In this document: positions 34,862-43,328 of the stretch, piece by piece
How positions within the stretch are numbered: position 1 is the first letter of the stretch
How the letters are laid out: each line of letters begins with the position of its first letter
From: Myxococcus stipitatus
GTDB lineage: Bacteria > Myxococcota > Myxococcia > Myxococcales > Myxococcaceae
Length of the DNA: 64,000 nucleotides
Direction of reading: 5' to 3'
NCBI RefSeq assembly: GCF_037414475.1
Contig: NZ_CP147913.1
Coordinates: forward strand, 10,054,501 to 10,118,500
Notes under the pieces: model-generated
What the model was told of the DNA's origin: nothing
The model's database searches: none
Seen by the model: only the letters and a program-made list of their open reading frames with translations
Translations under genes and position numbers: made by a program

Positions 34862-36126
34862 GACTTACGCCCGCCCTTCATCGCGCCCGGCCCCTCGCCC
34901 TGCTGAGGCTCTTGGACGTTGTCACCGTGGTTGAGTTCCTTCGACAGCGTGCGGTAGGGGCCTTCCACCACGCGGTCCCCGTCGCTCAGCCCGGAGAGAA
35001 TCTCCAGCTCCGTGTCGGAGGCAATCCCCGTCTGGACCCGCCGCACCTGCGCCTTGTTCGCCGAGTCCACCACGAAGACCACCTTGGCGAGCGTCTCCGT
35101 GCGCTTGGCCTTGAGGGCCCCGCCCTCCACCGACTCCTTGTAATCCGGCAGCGTGCGCTCCGCACGGACCGTCACCGCCTGGATGGGGACCAGCACGACG
35201 TCGCCATGGGTCTCCGCGGAGATGCGAGCCTCCGCGCTCATGCCCGGAAGCACGCCCGGCGGACGCATGTCCAACGCCACGGTGACAGGGAAGCTGGTCA
35301 CCTCCGCCTCCGTCCCCGCGTTCTTGATGAGCGCCTTCTGGGCGATCTCCACCACGGAGCCCTGGAACGTCTGGCCCTCGAGCGCGTCCAGCGTCACGTC
35401 CGCGGGCTGGCCCGGCTTGAGGTGGACCACCTCGTGCTCACCCACCTCGAACTTCACCTCCATGGCGGAGAGCGCGGCGATGGTCATCACCACGTCCTCG
35501 GCCAACTCCGAGCCACGCACGCGCTCACCCACCTCGCGCGACAGCTCGATGACGTTGCCGTCGATGGGCGACAGGAGCGTCGTCTTGGACAGGTCCGTCT
35601 GCTGCTGCTCCACGACGGCGACCGTGCGCGCCAGCAACTGCCGCGCGGAGGCCAGACGCGCATCCGCCGAGTTCTTCGAGGCCTTCGCGATATCCACCTC
35701 GGAGGCGGACGAGAGGCCCTTGGCCGCGAGGCCCTCCACGCGCGCCAGCTCCTGCGTGGTGCGGTTGACCTCCACCTCCGCCACTTGAGAGTCCGCGCGG
35801 GCGGCGTTCTGCGACGCCACCGCCTGCTTCAGCGAGGCCTCGTAGATGCGCTTGTCGATGCGGCCCAGCACCTGGCCCTTCTTCACCGGGTCGCCGTCCT
35901 TGACCAGCAGCTCCACCAGGTCGCCGGAGAGGCTGGAGGAGATCTTCACCGTCGTTGCCGCCTGCACCTTTCCCGCACCGGTGATGGTGCGGGTGATGCT
36001 GCCCTTGCGAGCCTTGGCGATCTGCACCTCCTGTGACGGAGGAGGACGCTCCTTCAGCCCCCCGACCGTGATGGCCGCTGCACCGAGGAACAACGCACCC
36101 GCGATCGCACCCTTCCACCACTTCAT
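34858..36126 (-). CDS. MacA-like periplasmic adaptor (HlyD/RND family)
   Basis: This is a 422-residue adaptor. An N-terminal membrane anchor (about 5-25, [18 protein letters not shown]) is followed by a split lipoyl domain ([20 protein letters not shown] and, after the hairpin, [15 protein letters not shown]), an alpha-helical hairpin (about 100-180) and beta-barrel and membrane-proximal domains ([19 protein letters not shown]). It bridges the inner-membrane transporter and a TolC-type channel. It overlaps its neighbours on both sides by 4 bases. Confidence 0.92.
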   Translation of the reverse strand: MKWWKGAIAGALFLGAAAITVGGLKERPPPSQEVQIAKARKGSITRTITGAGKVQAATTVKISSSLSGDLVELLVKDGDPVKKGQVLGRIDKRIYEASLKQAVASQNAARADSQVAEVEVNRTTQELARVEGLAAKGLSSASEVDIAKASKNSADARLASARQLLARTVAVVEQQQTDLSKTTLLSPIDGNVIELSREVGERVRGSELAEDVVMTIAALSAMEVKFEVGEHEVVHLKPGQPADVTLDALEGQTFQGSVVEIAQKALIKNAGTEAEVTSFPVTVALDMRPPGVLPGMSAEARISAETHGDVVLVPIQAVTVRAERTLPDYKESVEGGALKAKRTETLAKVVFVVDSANKAQVRRVQTGIASDTELEILSGLSDGDRVVEGPYRTLSKELNHGDNVQEPQQGEGPGAMKGGRKS

Positions 36127-37460
36127 TTCGTCTCTCCCGGGCTCAGGGCGCCCATGGCTCGCATCAAGCTGAAGCGAGCGATTTCGACATCGATTCTGTT
36201 CTGCAAAAGGCTGAGCTCGGAGCGCGTCAGGCTGATCTGCGCGTCGCGGACCTCCAGCGTGGAGCCCGCACCCGCGCGGAAGCGCTCCTCCGCCAACCGG
36301 AGCCCCTGGATGGCGGCTTCCTTGTTCTCGGCGGCCTGCTGCGCGGCGACAATCTGCGCCTCCAGCGACTGGTGCGCGGTGCGGACCTCGGCTTCGATCT
36401 CCCGCGCCGCCTGCTCCAGCGCGAGCTGCGCCTTGCGGATGCCCGCGTCGGCGCGCCGCGTCTGCGCGGGGGTCCGGAACCCGTTGAAGACGTTCCAGTT
36501 GAGGTCGATGCTGCCAATGAAGTTGTTCTGGAGGCGGGGCTCGGTGAACACCTGCTCCGCGTCCGGCCCCTGGCGGGTATAGGTGCCCCGCGCCGACAAC
36601 GTCGGAATGTAGTCCGCGCGGACGATGGCGCGCGCGACCTCCGCCGAGCGGACCTGGAGCGACCGGGCCTTGAGCAGCGGGCGCTGCTCGCGGGCCACCT
36701 TGACCGCCTCATCGAGGCTGGGCGCGGGCGCGGGCTCCTGCTGAAGCACTCCCGGGTCCACGGCCTCCAAGGCCTCGGTGCCCGGGCGCGTCAGCCAGAC
36801 CGCCAGCTGCGTCTGGTCCGTCGCCAGCTGCGTCAGGGACTGGGTCAGGGTGATGCGGTCATTGCCCAGGTTCACCTGCGCGGTGATCTCCTCGACCTTG
36901 CCCACGCGGCCAGCCTGGAACAGCGAGCGCGCGCGCTCGAGTTGCTCCTCGCTGCGCTGGACGTTGGCCGCCAGCACCTGACGGCTCGCCTGGGTGCGGA
37001 AGAGCGTGAAGAAGCGGCGGATGGCCTCCAGCTCCGCGGTGTCCGAGTCTTCCTTCGTCTGGCTCTTCTGGGCATCGCGCAGCACGCCGCTCTGCTCGAA
37101 CTGCTTCCAGAGCGCCCGGTCATAGATGCTCTGCCGGATGGTGAAGCCCAGGTCGTAGGCCGGCGTGGACGTTGGCTGCGTCTCCACGGGGATCTGCACG
37201 AACTGCCCCGGGTTGTTGGGGTCCGGCACCAGGTTGAAGGAGCTGCGGCGGCCAAACCACTGCTTGCCCGCGGAGGCACCGACCGACACCTGCGGCAGCA
37301 GCGAGGACCGGGCGACGCGCACGTCCTCCTCCGCGACCTCCAGGTCGAGCAAGGACTGGAGCGCGGTGGTGCTGCTGCGCCCCTGCGTGCGGGCATCCTC
37401 CAGGGTGACGGGGGTGGGAGCGGCGGCGAACAGCGCGGCGGCGAAGACGAAGGGGTTCAT
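36123..37460 (-). CDS. TolC-family outer-membrane efflux protein
   Basis: This is a 445-residue protein with a signal peptide (FVFAAALFAAAPTPVT). Two OEP repeats form the coiled-coil barrel (about 20-215 and 225-440), with typical S-x-x-S-L-L-P-Q-V and ALEQAAREIEAEVRTAHQSL segments. It supplies the outer-membrane exit of the efflux system encoded downstream. Its start overlaps the Yip1-like gene by 4 bases and its stop overlaps the adaptor gene by 4. Confidence 0.92.
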   Translation of the reverse strand: MNPFVFAAALFAAAPTPVTLEDARTQGRSSTTALQSLLDLEVAEEDVRVARSSLLPQVSVGASAGKQWFGRRSSFNLVPDPNNPGQFVQIPVETQPTSTPAYDLGFTIRQSIYDRALWKQFEQSGVLRDAQKSQTKEDSDTAELEAIRRFFTLFRTQASRQVLAANVQRSEEQLERARSLFQAGRVGKVEEITAQVNLGNDRITLTQSLTQLATDQTQLAVWLTRPGTEALEAVDPGVLQQEPAPAPSLDEAVKVAREQRPLLKARSLQVRSAEVARAIVRADYIPTLSARGTYTRQGPDAEQVFTEPRLQNNFIGSIDLNWNVFNGFRTPAQTRRADAGIRKAQLALEQAAREIEAEVRTAHQSLEAQIVAAQQAAENKEAAIQGLRLAEERFRAGAGSTLEVRDAQISLTRSELSLLQNRIDVEIARFSLMRAMGALSPGETK

Positions 37461-38170
37461 CGGCCACCTCCCGCCATCTGCACACCCGGAAGCCCGACCA
37501 TCATCACTCCCGCGAACATCGCGTAGAGCACCACCGCCAGCAGCAACGCGCGGCCGCGGCTCATGCCCGTGGCGGCGGAGAAGCCCAATCCCAGAATCAC
37601 AGTGCTCCAGAGGTTGAAGAAGTCCACGGTGGACGCCACGCGCGCCATCTTGGGAGTCAAATCCCCCAACAGCGCGCCCAGGTGTGACGGCACCAACTGC
37701 GCGAGCCGCGCGACGGACAACGTGTGCTGCGCGGAGATACAGAGAGCGAGGACCGCGTGGTACAGCGCGATGGGCAGGAGGCTGAGCGCCGCCACGGACA
37801 TCAACTTCTCGAAGTGCGTGGGGCGATCAAACAACCACGACACGAGCCAGAGGATGGCGGCCAGGAGCAGCGCCGTCATGGGCATCACGAAGACGCCCTT
37901 GGCGATGCCGCCCACCAGCGCCTTGCGCGTGGTGGTCTGGATCTTGTCGGTCAGGTCGGCCTCGGAGATGGTCGCCATCTCGCCGGACGCCTGGAGCTCA
38001 CGGATGACATCCGGGGCCGCGTCCCAACGAAGGGAAAACAGCGTCCCAGAGGCGGACACGCAAAGGGCGAGGATGAGAAGCGGCCAGACCCAACGGCGGG
38101 CTTCGACGGCTGCGGGCGTCCCCTCGACAGGGTCGATGAAGACGCGCACGGGTTGGACGAGAGAGGTCAT
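37457..38170 (-). CDS. Yip1-like multi-span membrane protein heading the efflux operon
   Basis: This is a 237-residue inner-membrane protein with about five helices: LLILALCVSASGTLF, MPMTALLLAAILWLVSWLF, LLPIALYHAVLALCI, a helix near W-S-T-V-I-L-G-L-G-F and LLLAVVLYAMFAGVMMV. The arrangement, with a polar N-terminus and Y-H-A-V in the third helix, recalls the Yip1 domain family, often found beside transport genes. I chose ATG 38170; it is at most a few codons from the next in-frame candidate. The stop overlaps the TolC-like start by 4 bases, which makes it the probable first cistron. Its role in export is unknown. Confidence 0.7.
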   Translation of the reverse strand: MTSLVQPVRVFIDPVEGTPAAVEARRWVWPLLILALCVSASGTLFSLRWDAAPDVIRELQASGEMATISEADLTDKIQTTTRKALVGGIAKGVFVMPMTALLLAAILWLVSWLFDRPTHFEKLMSVAALSLLPIALYHAVLALCISAQHTLSVARLAQLVPSHLGALLGDLTPKMARVASTVDFFNLWSTVILGLGFSAATGMSRGRALLLAVVLYAMFAGVMMVGLPGVQMAGGGR

Positions 38171-38310
38171 AGGGTGGATGGTCTCGGAGGGAAGTACGGC
38201 ACAGCCCCTCAGGCAATTGCTCGGCCAGTCGAAATTGACGCGCAGAACGGGCAGCCGGCCAACCGAATTCCAATCCTCGTGGAAGGCCCGGCCCCCTTCT
38301 ACTCCAAGGA

Positions 38311-38341
38311 TTCCGCAGACCTGTAGCAGCCTGTTGCGGAA
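38311..38341 (+). promoter_or_regulatory. Inverted repeat upstream of the ClpA-like gene
   Basis: TTCCGCA (38311-38317) and TGCGGAA (38335-38341) form a perfect 7-base inverted repeat with a 17-base spacer. It lies in the 231-base gap between the leftward efflux operon and the ClpA-like gene and is followed by AATTTT. It may be an operator or a leader hairpin. It is not a CIRCE element, since the arms differ. Confidence 0.35.
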
Positions 38342-38401
38342 ATTTTGCTGTCGGGATCGAGAGGGTGTATTCCGCTCGGCTGCACGCCTGCCGGAGCTCG
38401 A

Positions 38402-40996
38402 ATGGTCGAAAGCACGGATCTCGCCCAGGTCCTCCAAGAAGCCAACGACATTGCCCGGAGCGTGGCCCAGCGGCTCACGTCGGCGCATGTGCTGCTGGCG
38501 CTCTTCACGGTGGAGAACCGCGCGCAGTTGCTGCTCAAGGAGCGGGGCGTGGACGAGGATGCCCTCCTCCAGTTGCTCACCGCGGCGCCCGCCGAGCAGG
38601 ACGGGCCGGTCCGAGAGCTGAGGGAGAAGGCGCGCGAAATCGCCACCAGCTGTGGCTCCCAAGAGGCCGACTGCCTGCACCTGCTCATCGCGGTGACGCG
38701 GGTGCGGTGTGTCGCCCAGGAGCTGCTGGTGCACGCGGGGCTGGACCTCGCGACGCTGCGCACCACGGCGGTGTCCTACTTCGTGAGCGGGCGGATGCCC
38801 CGCAAGCTCCAACCCAACCGGTCTCACGCGCTGGGCTCGCGCCCCGCCCCCAACCGGCCGCTGGGCGCGCCCCCGTCTCCGCTCCCCTTCTCCGCCGTCG
38901 CGGTGAGCCTGCCGCGTCCGGTGCCGGGCGCGCCGCCGACGCCTCCTGTGTTCCCCTCCGCGCCCCCTCGTGTCACGACGCCGGCCCTGTCTCCGCGCGA
39001 CCTCATCGACGTGGATGAGCCGGAGCCCACGGTGGCCGCCGCGCCCCCTCTTCCTCCGCCCGCGCCGCAGGTGACCCCACCGCCCGTGGCCCAGGCCGCG
39101 CCGCCCCCCGCCCCCCAGGCCGCTCCGCCTGCCGTGGCTCGCGCGGCACCGGCGCCCGCACCCGTTTCGCGTCCGGCCCCGGCGCCCTCCACCGCGGCGC
39201 GAGGCGCCTCGCTGGCGCTGGACCCCAAGGCGTTTCCGCTGCTGACGTCCATGGGACGCAACCTGAGCCAGGCGGCGCGTGAAGGCCGGCTGGACCCCGT
39301 GGTGGGGCGCGCGCGCGAAATCGAGGAGGTCATCGACGTCCTTGGCAAGCGGCGCACCAACAACCCCTGCCTCCTGGGTGAGGCGGGCGTGGGCAAGACG
39401 GCGGTGGTGGAGGGTGTGGCCCAGCGGCTCCTCGGCCTTCGTGGAGGGCTTTCGGAGAAGGTGCTGGTGGAGCTGGACATGGCTTCGCTGGTCGCGGGCA
39501 CCCAGCTGCGCGGCTCGTTCTCCGAGAAGCTCAACGCGCTCAAGGAGGAGGTCCGCCGGGCCGATGGGCGCGTGATGGTGTTCATCGACGAGATTCACAC
39601 GCTGGTGGGCGCGGGCTCCACGGGTGATGGCCCGCAGGACGCGGCCAACGAGCTGAAGACGGCCATGGCGCGGGGCGAGTTCCCCTGCATCGGCGCGACG
39701 ACCCACGACGAGTTCCGCAAGTTCATCAGCGCGGACCCAGCGCTGGAGCGGCGCTTCACGCCGGTGGTGGTGCATGAGCCGTCCGTCGCGGAGACGGTGG
39801 AAATCCTGCGCGGCATCATCGGCCGGTACGAAGAGCACCACGCGCTGCGCTACCGGCCGGAGGCGCTGGAGGCCGCGGCCTCGCTGGCCAGCCGTTACGT
39901 GACGGACCGGTTCATGCCGGACAAGGCCATCTCCGTGGTGGACCTGGCGGGGAGCCGGTGCCACCGCGAGGGACGCGACGTGGTGGAGCCCTCCGACGTG
40001 GCCCGGGTGGTGGCGAAGCTCGCGGGTGTTCCCGAGGAGCGGCTCTTGATGAACGACTCGGCGCGCCTGCTGCGGTTGGAGCAGGACCTGGGCGAGCGGG
40101 TCATCGGCCACGAAGAGGCGATTGCCCGCATCGCTCGCGTCATCCGCCGCAACTACGCGGGCTTCGCGTCGCGGCGGCCCATGGGCAGCTTCCTCTTCCT
40201 GGGCCCCACGGGCGTGGGCAAGACGGAGATGGCGCGCGGACTCGCGGAGGTGCTGTTCGGCAACCGCGACGCGCTGGTGCGGCTGGACATGAGCGAGATG
40301 TCCGAGGCCCATGGTGTATCGCGGCTCATCGGCTCTCCCGCGGGCTACGTGGGCTTTGGCGAGGGTGGCCAGCTCACCGAGCCCGTGCGCCGCCGCCCTT
40401 CGTCGGTGGTGGTGTTGGATGAAATCGAGAAGGCGCACCGCGAGGTGCAGATGCTCCTGCTCCAGGTGCTGGAAGAGGGGCGGCTGACGGACGGCAAGGG
40501 CCGGCACATCGACTTCTCCAACACGGTCATCGTGATGACGACCAACCTGGGCGCGGAGGCCTTCTCTCGCACGGGGCGGCCCATGGGCTTCGGCGCCGAG
40601 AGCTCCGGCGCCGCCAACGCCCTGGAGTTCGCCGCGTCCGCCGCGCGCAAGGCCCTGCCTCCGGAGCTGTGGAACCGCATCGACGAGCGGCTCCCATTCC
40701 GCCCCCTCGAGGAGGAAGAGGTCGCCCGCATCGCGACCCTGCTGCTGGAGGAGAGCAGCAAGCGGCTGTCCACGGAGCGCGGCATCGAGTACGTGGCGGG
40801 CGAGGATGTCGTGGGTCACCTGCTGAAGTCGGGCGGCTTCGACCCTCTGCTGGGTGCGCGGCCCATGCGGCAGATGGTGCAACGGCTGGTGGAGGGTCCG
40901 CTCGCGGAGCGAATCCTCTCCGGCGAGTTTGGCGCGGGCGACCGGGTGCGAGTGGCACTCAAGGCCGGTCAGCTCGCGTTCCAGCGAGAGCGATGA
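38402..40996 (+). CDS. ClpA-like AAA+ unfoldase with long Pro/Ala linker
   Basis: This 864-residue ATPase has a Clp N-domain (1-145), an unusually long Pro/Ala-rich linker (about 150-275), AAA-1 ([29 protein letters not shown]) and AAA-2 ([26 protein letters not shown], and the sensor-2 segment LLGARPMRQ). The coiled middle domain of ClpB/ClpC is absent, as in ClpA. After TTNLGAEAF lies P-M-G-F-G, matching the ClpP-docking [ILV]-G-[FL] loop with Met in first place, so protease partnership is possible. I chose ATG 38402. The stop overlaps the next start (ATGA). No clpS or clpP lies in the window. Confidence 0.87.
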   Translation: MVESTDLAQVLQEANDIARSVAQRLTSAHVLLALFTVENRAQLLLKERGVDEDALLQLLTAAPAEQDGPVRELREKAREIATSCGSQEADCLHLLIAVTRVRCVAQELLVHAGLDLATLRTTAVSYFVSGRMPRKLQPNRSHALGSRPAPNRPLGAPPSPLPFSAVAVSLPRPVPGAPPTPPVFPSAPPRVTTPALSPRDLIDVDEPEPTVAAAPPLPPPAPQVTPPPVAQAAPPPAPQAAPPAVARAAPAPAPVSRPAPAPSTAARGASLALDPKAFPLLTSMGRNLSQAAREGRLDPVVGRAREIEEVIDVLGKRRTNNPCLLGEAGVGKTAVVEGVAQRLLGLRGGLSEKVLVELDMASLVAGTQLRGSFSEKLNALKEEVRRADGRVMVFIDEIHTLVGAGSTGDGPQDAANELKTAMARGEFPCIGATTHDEFRKFISADPALERRFTPVVVHEPSVAETVEILRGIIGRYEEHHALRYRPEALEAAASLASRYVTDRFMPDKAISVVDLAGSRCHREGRDVVEPSDVARVVAKLAGVPEERLLMNDSARLLRLEQDLGERVIGHEEAIARIARVIRRNYAGFASRRPMGSFLFLGPTGVGKTEMARGLAEVLFGNRDALVRLDMSEMSEAHGVSRLIGSPAGYVGFGEGGQLTEPVRRRPSSVVVLDEIEKAHREVQMLLLQVLEEGRLTDGKGRHIDFSNTVIVMTTNLGAEAFSRTGRPMGFGAESSGAANALEFAASAARKALPPELWNRIDERLPFRPLEEEEVARIATLLLEESSKRLSTERGIEYVAGEDVVGHLLKSGGFDPLLGARPMRQMVQRLVEGPLAERILSGEFGAGDRVRVALKAGQLAFQRER

Positions 40997-41925
40997 GCGC
41001 CCGGGCCCCACGGAAGCGAGCCGAAGTGGGCGCGGCGAAGACCGCTCCCGCGCGAGCGACCCGCAAGGGCAAGCCCGTGTTCCGCCCCCGTCCTCCCTTC
41101 CCGGACCTGCCCTCTGTCGTCATCGTCGGCGCGGGCCGGCTGGGTGGCGCGCTGGGGCTCGCGCTGAAGACGAAGGGCTGGCCCGTGAAGCTCCTCTCGC
41201 GAGGCGAAGCGGGGCGGAGGCGCGCCAAGGCTCTGGGCCTCAAGGCCGTGATGTCGGAAGAGCTGTGGAGCGCGGACGTCGTCCTGCTGTGTGTCCCGGA
41301 CGCGGAGGTGCCCCGCATCGCGGAGGAGCTCTCCAGCACCCTGCCCCGCTCCGCCGCGCTCGTGCACACCGCGGGCGCGCTGCCGCTCGCGGCGCTCGGC
41401 CCTCCGCGAGGACGCGCCGTGGGTTCATTCCATCCGCTCTGCGCGGTGTCATCCCCGCGGGACTCACTCGCGGGCCACACGGTGGCCATCAGCACGCGCT
41501 CGCGCCCGCTGCGCGACGTGCTCCGTCACATGGCGGCCGACGTGAAGCTGGACGTGCTGGAGGTCCCCGAGGGCCACCGCGCCGCCTACCACGCGGGTGC
41601 GGTGATGAGCGCGGGACTCATGGTGGCCCTGGCGGATGCGGCCGTGGCCGCGCTGGGAGCCGCGGGCGTCGAGCCCGAGGATGCGTTGCCAGCGCTGCTG
41701 CCCTTGATGCGCTCGGCCTTGCGTGGCGTCGAGGCCCGGGGACTCTCGGGAGGACTCACGGGCCCCATCGTCAGAGGCGACACAGGCGTCGTGGGGGCAC
41801 ACCTCGATGCGCTCCCCGACGACGTCGCGCCCCTCTACCGCCTGTTGTCACAGCGCGCGCTGAAGCTGGCCTCGGAGCGGTTGAGCCCCGAGGCGCGGGC
41901 CGCGCTGGAAGAGCGGCTCAGGTGA
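40993..41925 (+). CDS. Rossmann-fold DUF2520 (6PGDH/F420-reductase-like) protein
   Basis: This is a 310-residue protein. After a basic 35-residue leader comes an NAD(P)-binding Rossmann motif (VVIVGAGRLGGALGLAL) with V-V-L-L-C-V-P-D-A-E-V at strand 4. GRAVGSFHPLCAV and a helical C-terminal half (YHAGAVMSAGLMVALADAA) are the marks of Rossmann-like/DUF2520 proteins, relatives of pyrroline-5-carboxylate reductase. Its substrate is not known. The ATG overlaps the ClpA-like stop by 4 bases, so the two are translationally coupled. At the other end it overlaps the convergent gene by 8 bases. Confidence 0.82.
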   Translation: MSARAPRKRAEVGAAKTAPARATRKGKPVFRPRPPFPDLPSVVIVGAGRLGGALGLALKTKGWPVKLLSRGEAGRRRAKALGLKAVMSEELWSADVVLLCVPDAEVPRIAEELSSTLPRSAALVHTAGALPLAALGPPRGRAVGSFHPLCAVSSPRDSLAGHTVAISTRSRPLRDVLRHMAADVKLDVLEVPEGHRAAYHAGAVMSAGLMVALADAAVAALGAAGVEPEDALPALLPLMRSALRGVEARGLSGGLTGPIVRGDTGVVGAHLDALPDDVAPLYRLLSQRALKLASERLSPEARAALEERLR

Positions 41926-43234
41926 TGATGAGCGAGCCCTGGAGGCCCTTGCGCACGGCGCCGAGCGCACGCTCGGAAGCGGCCTCCGCCTCCGTGAGCC
42001 GGCGCAGGCACAGCTCGCCCTGACCGGTGGCCACGCCACGCTGGAGGTCCGACAGCAGCGTGAGCGAGGCGTGCAGCATCTCCTTGCCCTGCGGCGTCTC
42101 GTTGGGCTCCTTGCCCGCGGCCTTGGCGACAGCGTCGCCGAACGCCTTGACGGCCCCACCGAGCTTGTTCGCGTCGAAGCCCGCGAGGATCGGCTTGATG
42201 CGCGTGGAGTCGATGCGGATGAGCCGCAGCGCGCCCACCCGAGCGAAGCCCGGGTGCAGCAGGCCGATCTCGCCCATCTCGAACGCGCCCAACAGGCCCT
42301 CGTCCGGAGCCTGGTGCGCGTGCGGCACCACGTCCACGAACAGGGGCAGCGGATCCGCGCCCTGGCGGTAGAGCTCCAACTCCTCTTCATCCAGCGGCGG
42401 GAACGACGTCGGCGTGCCGATGAAGAGCAGCGGCAACACGATGTCGTGCCAGAAGTCCTCGGGCGCGGAGCCCGTGCCGTTCACCGTGGCGAACAGGTGG
42501 ACCATCAGCTCCGCCAGGCGCGGGGCGCGCTCGGCCTGCTCGATGAGCGACTTGCTCGGGTCCAGGCGCTGGAGGGACTGCACAATCTGACCCTCGAACT
42601 GCTGACGCGCCTCGGCGGGCAGCTCCTGCGCGCGGTTCAAGGCGTTGCGCACGTCGCGAGCCAGCACGTCCGGCTTTGTCTCGAGCGTGGTGGTCGCCTT
42701 CTTCGGGTCCACCACGACGAACTGGAGGAAGCCCGGATCGAACAGCCGCTGATAGTCCACCGGCGTCAGCTTCTGCGACTGGCCACCCAGGGCCTGCGCC
42801 GGATTCGTCCCGAAGCGCGCCTGTCCCAGCGAGCGGCGGATGTCCGCGGCCAGGTCCTCCAGCCGGCCCAGCTTGGCTTGACTCAGTGCATCCATGGCCG
42901 CGCCAAAGGGCGACAGCATGATGATGGCCTCGGGGAAGCCCAGCGTCGCGCCCTCGGGGGAGTCCCGGTTGGGGAACCAGAAGGCCTGGTGCTCCATGAT
43001 GAGGCGCATGGCGAACGCGCCCGCCACGCCCAGGGCCACCGTCTGGTGCTCGGGGTTGTTCACCTGGAAGGGGCCGCCCAGCACCTTGACCACGGACTTC
43101 TCCACGTCCGCCCACGGGGCCTTGAGCAGGTCAACGGGCTTGCCTTCGGCCTTCTCGAGGGCCGCGGCGACCTGGAGCTGCGCCTGGTGGACGTGCTGGG
43201 GAACAGGATGTGCCTGGGGATCCGGTTGGGACAT
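41918..43234 (-). CDS. Cytoplasmic protein of unknown function
   Basis: This 438-residue protein has no signal or membrane segment. It is helical in the first half (LQVAAALEKAEGKPVDLLKA; EARQQFEGQIVQSLQRLD), with more mixed structure later, including PLLFIGTPTSFPPLDEEEL and FVDVVPHAH. I chose ATG 43234, since the open frame above it runs into the divergent gene. It resembles no family I can name. Only its position is informative: it is convergent with the ClpA-like pair and divergent from the large surface protein, with 94 bases between start codons. Confidence 0.65.
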   Translation of the reverse strand: MSQPDPQAHPVPQHVHQAQLQVAAALEKAEGKPVDLLKAPWADVEKSVVKVLGGPFQVNNPEHQTVALGVAGAFAMRLIMEHQAFWFPNRDSPEGATLGFPEAIIMLSPFGAAMDALSQAKLGRLEDLAADIRRSLGQARFGTNPAQALGGQSQKLTPVDYQRLFDPGFLQFVVVDPKKATTTLETKPDVLARDVRNALNRAQELPAEARQQFEGQIVQSLQRLDPSKSLIEQAERAPRLAELMVHLFATVNGTGSAPEDFWHDIVLPLLFIGTPTSFPPLDEEELELYRQGADPLPLFVDVVPHAHQAPDEGLLGAFEMGEIGLLHPGFARVGALRLIRIDSTRIKPILAGFDANKLGGAVKAFGDAVAKAAGKEPNETPQGKEMLHASLTLLSDLQRGVATGQGELCLRRLTEAEAASERALGAVRKGLQGSLIIT

Positions 43235-43328
43235 GAAGGAATCCAAAATCAAGGGGGAAGCGAAGGCCCTCCCCTTACCGTGAAAAACGCGTTCGTGGCT
43301 ATGAATTGTGGCCAGTAGGATGGCCCGT

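Noticed and set aside
38311-38341. CIRCE element for HrcA control of the Clp gene
   Set aside because: The CIRCE arms TTAGCACTC/GAGTGCTAA are not present; the arms here are TTCCGCA/TGCGGAA.
37457-41011. A 1184-codon leftward open frame covering the ClpA-like gene
   Set aside because: Only its last 238 codons encode a sensible membrane protein. The rest is His/Arg/Gly-rich noise antisense to a gene with full AAA+ motifs.
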